Origin: Phoronis australis | Lineage: Eukaryota; Phoronida; Phoronidae | Length of the DNA stretch: 64,000 bases | Direction: 5' to 3' | NCBI GenBank assembly: GCA_002633005.1 | Contig: NMRA01000034.1 | Coordinates: forward strand, 142,136-206,135 | In this document: positions 57,920-64,000 of the stretch, one piece after another | How the letters are laid out: each line of letters starts with the position of its first letter | Numbering within the stretch: position 1 is the first letter of the stretch | Position numbers and translations under genes: made by a program | Notes under the pieces: generated by a model | The model's input: only the letters and a program-made list of their open reading frames with translations | Databases searched by the model: none | What the model was told of the DNA's origin: nothing

Positions 57920-60135
57920 CCCTTGATATGTCAAATTGAAAACTGGGAACACGGTCTTATCGATTTGGTTTTTTGCCCTTAATTAAAAGTTAATATTTGA
58001 CATTGAACATAGATCGTTACTGTTCACCTACTTGAATGAAAACTTATATCACATAGGAACAAATTTTACAGTTACTGAAATGCAGTCGAACAAAGCCAAG
58101 CATTGGCGTATTTCCATTTTTATTCAATCATAAAAGCGAACAGCGTAAAAGCGGAACAATTCAATAAAACTGCTGATCGCGATTTGTCAATAAAAACCTA
58201 AAACAGAAAGAAATGAAAAATAGATCGATTCCTAATTAAAATGTGTACAGTACAACTAGAGCAAAAGGCACACCTACAGGGACACAATTGAACATACTGA
58301 TCAATATATGCCATGCTATTTTGGGCAATGTATTTGGACTCCCTGGGCCATAACGAACAGGTAATGATACAAAGAATCTAAGTCTTTCTGACATTACAAA
58401 AAAATCTCCTATTTTTCGTTACGTCCACGCACATTCGGTCAGTTTCCAACCAGAGCTTTGAGTTCATCAGCAAAAATTTACCCTTTACACTCCTTGTCCG
58501 ACAGTTGTACCAGAACTTAGTGAGGATTGCCAAAAGTGCGTGTCTATGGGGAAACACTTTTATGCTTTCAAACGTTGCTACTCGCCTTGCCTAAAAACAA
58601 CTCTTGATTTAAATCTTTTGCCGTTATGAAACGGGACTCGGCTTGTTCTTTACACAGATTCAAGGGGTAGGAAGAACCGTCAATTCCTTGTACTTCCCGC
58701 AGAGGGGTCATTTTAAACACCGAAAATGACGGTCACCCTAAATCATGACAAATTGTTCTTTTCAAGCCTAAAAACCATTTGTCATCTGACTTAGGAACAG
58801 ACTGAGCCCAAGAGCTTGTTTCATGAAAAGTGACTTAAAAGATTTAAAACAGAAATTTGGTCTTAAGCAGGCATGGAACGAGAAAAATAAGCCATTTTAA
58901 CGAAACGACCCCCTGTTTTGTGGCGGCTTTCTAATACTTGAAAGTGGTCTTAAGTCGGAATTTATTTAATTTTTTCCTTGACGGAAAGTGGGTTCATGAC
59001 GCAACTTCTTAAACAAAACACTATTGTCATTTTACAACACACTTAATAGAGATTGGTCATCCCCGTACAAACTTAGTTTGAAAAAACTTTTGAATTGAAT
59101 TTAGCTCATCCAGCGATGCAGAATTAAGCCGTTCATGTAAACAATCACGTACATGTCGGAGACATTGTAAAGAACGACTTTAGGAGTTCAAGATGTACAT
59201 GTAGGCCATCGTCAAAAATTTTAGTCTCGTTAACAGTTTCTTGGGGTAGCTAAACATTCTCTTACAGGCATTTAACCGCGTGAAGTGAGGTTGCGACTAA
59301 GGCATTAGCACCTGAAGGTCACGTGGAGCAGCCGGAACGTGATCAATGGTCTCGCAGCTTTTTCCAAAATAAAAGCAAAAGAGAAACACATGTTTGTATA
59401 GTTCTGTGCAACAATCGCATTTCAGCCATCCTTCATTGTCATCAATTTTGTCTTATGGTATTATCGGAGACAGTATTGTGTATTTGAGATACGCCTTCGA
59501 ACCCAGGACCCCATTGGTTGCAGTCCAATGCTTTGCTAGTAGCCAACCCAACACGGCTGGTATAGTGTAGCTAACGTGAGCAATTTCTAAAAACAAATCA
59601 CAAAAACAGTTATGTATTTCGAGTTTAGGCTAATAGCTTCAAGAGGTCTATCCTATTCAACAATAATTCCAAAAATGCGTTTTTCGTCCTAAAACCAATT
59701 GTTTCTGCATAAGAGATACGTGAGTAAATGTCAACGATAAATACGGGCAGATACCCCACGAATGCGTTCAATAAAACGACAAAGGTTTGATCGCTAGAAG
59801 TTTAATTTGTATTCCCGTAAAAGTTAAATAAAGTAATGAGCAAATAGTCAAATATTTTATCATAGAACAATTAGATACGACTATGCTCTCAGTTTTTTGC
59901 TGAATCACAAACGTAGAGTAACTTGGTTCCCAGCACGCACACTCAGACCTCAGACGTCACTGATATCGTGTTGGTGTGTGGAGTAGACAAAACGTAGTGT
60001 AGCAAATGTCTAGTTCCAACAGGAGTACAAATTGTTGTGTGAAACAAACTAATCAAGGATTCGGCGTTTCCACAGCCACATTGCTGTCTTCAATTCTAAT
60101 AAAGCCACCGAATTTTGACTTAAGTTTTTTTGGTC
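57920..60135. other. Intergenic region upstream of the TRP-like gene
   Basis: No coding exon recognised. A tRNA-like sequence on the minus strand lies at 59491-59566. The promoter of the single-exon channel gene is expected in the last few hundred bases, but no core element can be assigned. Confidence 0.6.
59491..59566 (-). other. tRNA-like sequence (pseudogene or SINE head)
   Basis: Read on the minus strand: TTGGCTACTAGCAAAGC (A-box-like), then ATTGG ACTGCAA CCAAT (perfect 5-bp anticodon stem with a 7-base loop), then GGGTTCGAAGG (B-box-like). The D stem is only 3 bp and the T stem does not pair, so it is not a functional tRNA. A retroposed tRNA pseudogene or the head of a SINE fits. Confidence 0.4.
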
Positions 60136-62010
60136 ATGTTCACATCAAGAGTACACGATGACAGTTTAACCTTGGAAAGCTTGGACAGCAACGACAGAAC
60201 CTTAGGTGATCATGGAGAAGATGATTTTGTTTACGAACTGTCTTTCGAAAAATATGGTTATTGGGCAAAACTGCTTTGCACAGGCACTATTGGAGAGATT
60301 GATTGCGTTTTGCGTAGCGTGACATGTGAACAAAGGCGCGAAATGGTGGAAGGGATGTTTTACTTCACAAATGAGGAACAATTTTGCCAAGCCTGTAAAT
60401 TATTCTTGTGTGAGCCAAAAAGAATCGCAGAGAAGGAATTTCTTCGAAATGGAGGAAAAATTAAAGCGTTTAGTACGCTTCAACTTGCTGTGCAAAATAA
60501 AAACGTCGAAGTGATTCAAAACCTACTCGTACGAGGAGCACATTTTAAGATTAGGGGATTGATGAACTGGAACATTTTCCACACTCTTGCTTTATACGAG
60601 TTGTGGGGCGAGCGTGGTAGGCCTATACGAACCATTTATCAGGATATCTCAAACTTTGTTCGCAGTCAACAAGGTGATGCTGTTTTGCACAAACTGTTGA
60701 TGGAAGAGGACGACAACGGACATAGGCCCTTGGAGTTGTCTGTTTTTCTCAGTAGTTTTGAGACTTGCGATGCAATACTGAACACAGAGAACGTTTACAA
60801 ATTTACGAAAACGTCAGTCGGATATTGTGACCTCGTCTGGTTTGATGTTAGCGATTATACAATACAAGGTGACAGAAATCTCTTGTATTCTCCTGTACAA
60901 TGGCTGTTCTACATGAAATTTTCTGACTTGAAAAAAATCAGTAACGACTTTTTGCACGCTCCTTTGATAACCTGGGCTAAGGCAACAAGGAAAAGTTACC
61001 AAAAGTTCGTACACGCCATGTTTCTGAGTAGCGTAATTTACGCAATTACGTTTAGTATTTTGATCAGCGAAGTAATGTTCAAAAGATTTTCTCACGAGAA
61101 ACACGGCTCGCAGTTTGAAAACGAAACGGAAAGTCAACAGCGTACATGTGAGGATAGGTCAATTACCGGTGCCGCAGTATCTGAATTGACTTACGCACTG
61201 TTAGCTATTACCCTGTGGCAGTTGGCAACATTCGTTTCGCAGCTGTCGAGAGATATTTTCCATTGGTACCAAATACGAAATAGGACATTAAGTTTATTTA
61301 AAATTCAAACGAAGAGCACCTCAATAGTACAGATGTCATACTATTTCCAGTATTTGCTTGATTTTTTACACTGTTTGTCAGCAAGTTCCGCCGCCTGGTG
61401 GTTAACGACAGACCAGACGAGGCAGCCTCCGCTTGCCATAATTTGTCTCGTCGCCATTGCCGTTCTCACTAATATATGGTCGCTTTTGTTCTACTTGAAA
61501 TTGTTCTCATTAACTGGCCACTTAGTGATCATCTTTTACGAAATGCTTTCGATTCTACTCAAATTCTCCGTGCTTTTTACTCTGATACTTTTTTCATTTT
61601 CAGTAACATTCTTCGTTATCATTGGGGGACAGTGTTTAATGGATGGCTTTGACACTCTGTACGATAGTACGTATTCAACATTCATAGTCACTTTGAATAT
61701 GATTTCAATGCAGCCTAAGGAAGGTTCTTTTTACACAGAAGAGGAAGTAGTCGTTTCTATATTTCACGTAGTTTTCGTATTAATAGTGTCCATTTTGCTT
61801 TTGAACTTTCTAATTGCCATCATGTCGACAACATCAGTTGAGATCAACCAGCACAAAGACGTTGTTCTTGAACTAAACAAAATACTCGTTACCTACTACG
61901 TAGAGAAAAGATTTGGTTTCATTTTGAGGCGCACTGGTTTCCGAAGTAATGAATTTATTTATCGTGAAGGAAGAGAATATATCCCACATTCAATTCCAGT
62001 CAGCACGTGA
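60136..62010 (+). CDS. TRP-like ion channel, single exon (624 aa)
   Basis: The ATG at 60136 follows an in-frame TAA at 60121, so the frame is complete without introns. The N-terminal half has ankyrin-like segments (STLQLAVQNKNVEVIQNLLV, then RGAHFKIRGLMNWNIFHTLA). Six membrane segments follow from about residue 290: near FVHAMFLSSVIYAITFSILI, YALLAITLWQLATFV, YYFQYLLDFLHCLSASSAAW, AIICLVAIAVLTNIWSLLFY, LLKFSVLFTLILFSFSVTFF, and VFVLIVSILLLNFLIAIMST, the last being the typical TRP S6 with the NFLIAIMS signature. The stretch between S5 and S6 (TFIVTLNMISMQPKEGSF) would hold the pore. The layout resembles TRPV/TRPA channels, but only a few weak ankyrin repeats are visible and the protein is shorter than usual. 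The subfamily and ion selectivity cannot be assigned. Lack of introns suggests a retrocopy origin. Confidence 0.85.
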   Translation: MFTSRVHDDSLTLESLDSNDRTLGDHGEDDFVYELSFEKYGYWAKLLCTGTIGEIDCVLRSVTCEQRREMVEGMFYFTNEEQFCQACKLFLCEPKRIAEKEFLRNGGKIKAFSTLQLAVQNKNVEVIQNLLVRGAHFKIRGLMNWNIFHTLALYELWGERGRPIRTIYQDISNFVRSQQGDAVLHKLLMEEDDNGHRPLELSVFLSSFETCDAILNTENVYKFTKTSVGYCDLVWFDVSDYTIQGDRNLLYSPVQWLFYMKFSDLKKISNDFLHAPLITWAKATRKSYQKFVHAMFLSSVIYAITFSILISEVMFKRFSHEKHGSQFENETESQQRTCEDRSITGAAVSELTYALLAITLWQLATFVSQLSRDIFHWYQIRNRTLSLFKIQTKSTSIVQMSYYFQYLLDFLHCLSASSAAWWLTTDQTRQPPLAIICLVAIAVLTNIWSLLFYLKLFSLTGHLVIIFYEMLSILLKFSVLFTLILFSFSVTFFVIIGGQCLMDGFDTLYDSTYSTFIVTLNMISMQPKEGSFYTEEEVVVSIFHVVFVLIVSILLLNFLIAIMSTTSVEINQHKDVVLELNKILVTYYVEKRFGFILRRTGFRSNEFIYREGREYIPHSIPVST

Positions 62011-62438
62011 GCAGACCCGACGTGACCCCTGTGTTCTGAAGAACATCTGACACCACTGCGATGAACAGCACAGGAACATTACTGTTTCGATTTTGACAAA
62101 TATGGAATTTCAGGAACACGAAACATCGTTAAGACATTTTTCATGATTCTTTTGAATATAGGAAGCCGTGATGTGTTATGATGTTGTATAGTTAGTTACA
62201 ATATTTGGAAAATTGATGTAAAAACACACAAGTTTGGCAGATGATTTGTCCTTTTACGTTGTCCCAACCCTACTGAAGAGTAAATTTAGATAGTTTCTGT
62301 CACAAACACTTGGAAAATGCCGATTGTCAAGATTTCGGGCAAAATTAATGATATTCTTACAAGCGCTTTAATGAAACTTGTATCTCTTTACAAAAAAGAA
62401 ACATAAACACTTTTGAATACAAGCACCACGTTCTACTG

Positions 62439-62444
62439 TTTATT
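62439..62444 (-). terminator. Likely polyadenylation signal of the coiled-coil gene
   Basis: AATAAA on the minus strand, about 60 bp after the stop codon at 62502-62504, implying a very short 3' UTR. Confidence 0.55.
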
Positions 62445-62501
62445 GCATTCGAAGTTTGTACAATTGCACTTGTCGCACTGGCAACTTGTATCACCCGTGG
62501 C

Positions 62502-63239
62502 TTATGTCCCCCAACACGACCGGGAACCAGGTGGACTCTCCGGATCTGTTTTGAAATTAGACGCATTTGTGGCAGTGTTCGACATTCTGTAGCGTAACTT
62601 GCCATCCGACATCCTGGGTCTACTAAGTACCGGAGTTATTCCGTCACAAAACCGGACAGACGCAGCAGTTGCCGGGCGCGGCGACTTTGCCACGGAAGTA
62701 TCCGCTAAACTGCTTGGCATACTGGTTGGCCGCGATGAAGCCGATACAACGACATTCACTCCATCCGCACTGCGCACCGCGGGGGCACTCTTTACCCGCG
62801 ACTTTATAGTTTGTACTTCGTGGGGTTCAGAGATGACCTGTGAGCCAAAAGTCAACTTTGACCCCGTGACTATTTCTACAGCTTTCTGTGCTATTTTTGC
62901 AGGATTGTACGTTGAATCCTCTTTCATGTATGTTGGAAACGGACTGACGTTAGATTTTACAATATCGCGCAAGTCCTCGTTCTCATCTTTAACATTGTTC
63001 AGTTCCCTTTTTATTTTCACAAACTTTTTAAACGTTTTGTCGGCATTGATTCGTCTCCGAAGAGCCATAAGCTCCACTGTCAAGTCGTGTACTTCTTGTT
63101 CCAACTGTTGACGCTGCCGTTCACTGGTAGTTAGCTGTAACTGAAGCTCAGATATCAGCAAATTTAGCTGTCGTATCGTTATAAGATATTCTTCATTTTT
63201 CTTTATCGCCTCGTCCTTATCCTTCGCAAGTTGCAAGAC
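62502..63239 (-). CDS. Last exon of a coiled-coil protein gene (partial, 245 codons)
   Basis: On the minus strand a strong acceptor (TTTTTTACAG ending at 63240) opens a frame in phase 0: VLQLAKDKDEAIKKNEEYLI and onward to a stop. The first ~100 residues are a heptad-rich coiled coil (LISELQLQLTTSERQRQQLE, VHDLTVELMALRRRINADKT), followed by FKKFVKIKRELNNVKDENED and a Ser/Pro/Arg-rich tail ending GSRSCWGT. I do not recognise the protein; it has the look of ciliary or cytoskeletal coiled-coil proteins, but that is a guess. Upstream exons are not found in the remaining 760 bp. The 170-codon frame on the opposite strand is a shadow. It is convergent with the TRP-like gene. Confidence 0.75.
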   Translation of the reverse strand, partial: VLQLAKDKDEAIKKNEEYLITIRQLNLLISELQLQLTTSERQRQQLEQEVHDLTVELMALRRRINADKTFKKFVKIKRELNNVKDENEDLRDIVKSNVSPFPTYMKEDSTYNPAKIAQKAVEIVTGSKLTFGSQVISEPHEVQTIKSRVKSAPAVRSADGVNVVVSASSRPTSMPSSLADTSVAKSPRPATAASVRFCDGITPVLSRPRMSDGKLRYRMSNTATNASNFKTDPESPPGSRSCWGT

Positions 63240-64000
63240 CTGTAAAAAATAACAGGTGGTAAAAATGAGTCACAATTATGGAAATTGAACGCTAAATACA
63301 ACCGGGTACAGAAGTCTCAATGATGTAATTATCTTGATACAATAGAGGGCAATTTTAAAGCCAAGGGTTTATTCCCTGAAGGCTAATTACTGAAAAGTTT
63401 AGCGAAATATTGCAATACAGGGATAAATTTAGGAGCGCGCCTCGCGCTCATTGGCACAAAAATAATTCCACTGGAGCAAAATGATTGCTTAACTCGGGCC
63501 GACGTGCCCAATGAAATTGGAAGCGAAAAAAGACAAAAGAAACACATCTTTTAGAATGATCTCTACAAATACTACGCCAGTGCCACGCAAGGTAATGCAC
63601 GCTTTTGGCGAGTTGCCCAAGACTATCTAAATGATAGTCAGTGGGATGTAATATATTGAAGACCGTCTTCGCTTTAATTCCTAAACACCGTCCGGTTATC
63701 ATTATTTTCGTCGCCCAAACCAAATATTTTCTGTCGCGAATTACTCTAGCCACGTTTTCTTTGAATGAATAGCTTCTATACTTTGTTCATTTGTGACATT
63801 TCTATCGGAAGGAAGATAGGATGCCTGACCAGAAGCCAAGCGGCTAAAATGAGCGTTCACAAAGACTTCCTGCAAGTCGTTTCACGGGTAACTAGCACAA
63901 CATTAACGTGCAACACATACTAATTTCAAGACAACCCCGTGTGATCGGAGTCTAACCCCAACATACGTCACTGGAATATGGCCACAGCAAGAAGACAGGT
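63240..64000. other. Intron of the coiled-coil gene; nothing further recognised
   Basis: No exon with acceptable splice sites and coiled-coil coding could be found. The 101-codon minus-strand frame at 63448-63753 has no recognisable features. Confidence 0.5.

Noticed and set aside
62599-63111. 170-codon plus-strand frame
   Set aside because: It is antisense to the coiled-coil exon, which has a splice acceptor, heptad pattern and poly(A) signal; the plus frame has none of these.

Overview
The window is nuclear DNA from an animal, most likely a marine invertebrate. The genes have many GT-AG introns of 0.2-5 kb, the DNA is AT-rich, and the introns are full of small DNA transposons and other repeats. 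The proteins are animal-type (PGAP3, AVL9, a PARP, a TRP-like channel). No species can be named from the sequence alone. Gene models were built by hand from splice sites, reading phase and remembered family features, so exon ends are predictions.

Layout. 1-5126: upstream DNA holding an (AC)n tract and transposon remnants. 5127-14233 (+): a seven-exon gene for a PARP-type ADP-ribosyltransferase with an intact H-Y-E triad (H194, Y223, E296) and a C-terminal UBA-like domain of the p47/NSFL1C kind. Two alternative last exons (13768-13964 and 14070-14233) each encode a version of that domain in the same splice phase. 17034-26714 (-): a complete seven-exon PGAP3 (GPI-anchor remodelling in the Golgi), convergent with the PARP gene. 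The 3' splice site of its fifth exon is amplified into ten copies by a 44-bp tandem repeat. 26715-29157: a 2.4 kb divergent intergenic region with nested transposons between PGAP3 and AVL9. 29158-49937 (+): a complete fifteen-exon AVL9 gene (864 aa), longer than the vertebrate protein because of one 1.2 kb exon for an acidic, serine-rich linker. 49938-53085: 3' UTR and intergenic DNA. 53086-55910: satellite-like repeats interrupted by a 1.1 kb degenerate TTCTTATT-type tract. 56123-57914: a DNA transposon with a 980-bp assembly gap inside. 60136-62010 (+): a single-exon gene for an ankyrin/six-TM TRP-like channel. 62502-63239 (-): the last exon of a coiled-coil protein gene whose 5' part lies outside the window or is unrecognised.

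The genes do not form an evident pathway; this looks like ordinary animal gene order. The points worth a second look are the splice-acceptor array in PGAP3, the UBA-tailed PARP with alternative terminal exons, and a transposon family (three copies) carrying arrays of motifs that match the CTCF core consensus at roughly 130-160 bp spacing. Other mobile elements include two Harbinger-like MITEs, an 893-bp element with exactly equal 258-bp inverted arms, and an insertion with an 11-bp target duplication nested in a relative of that element.
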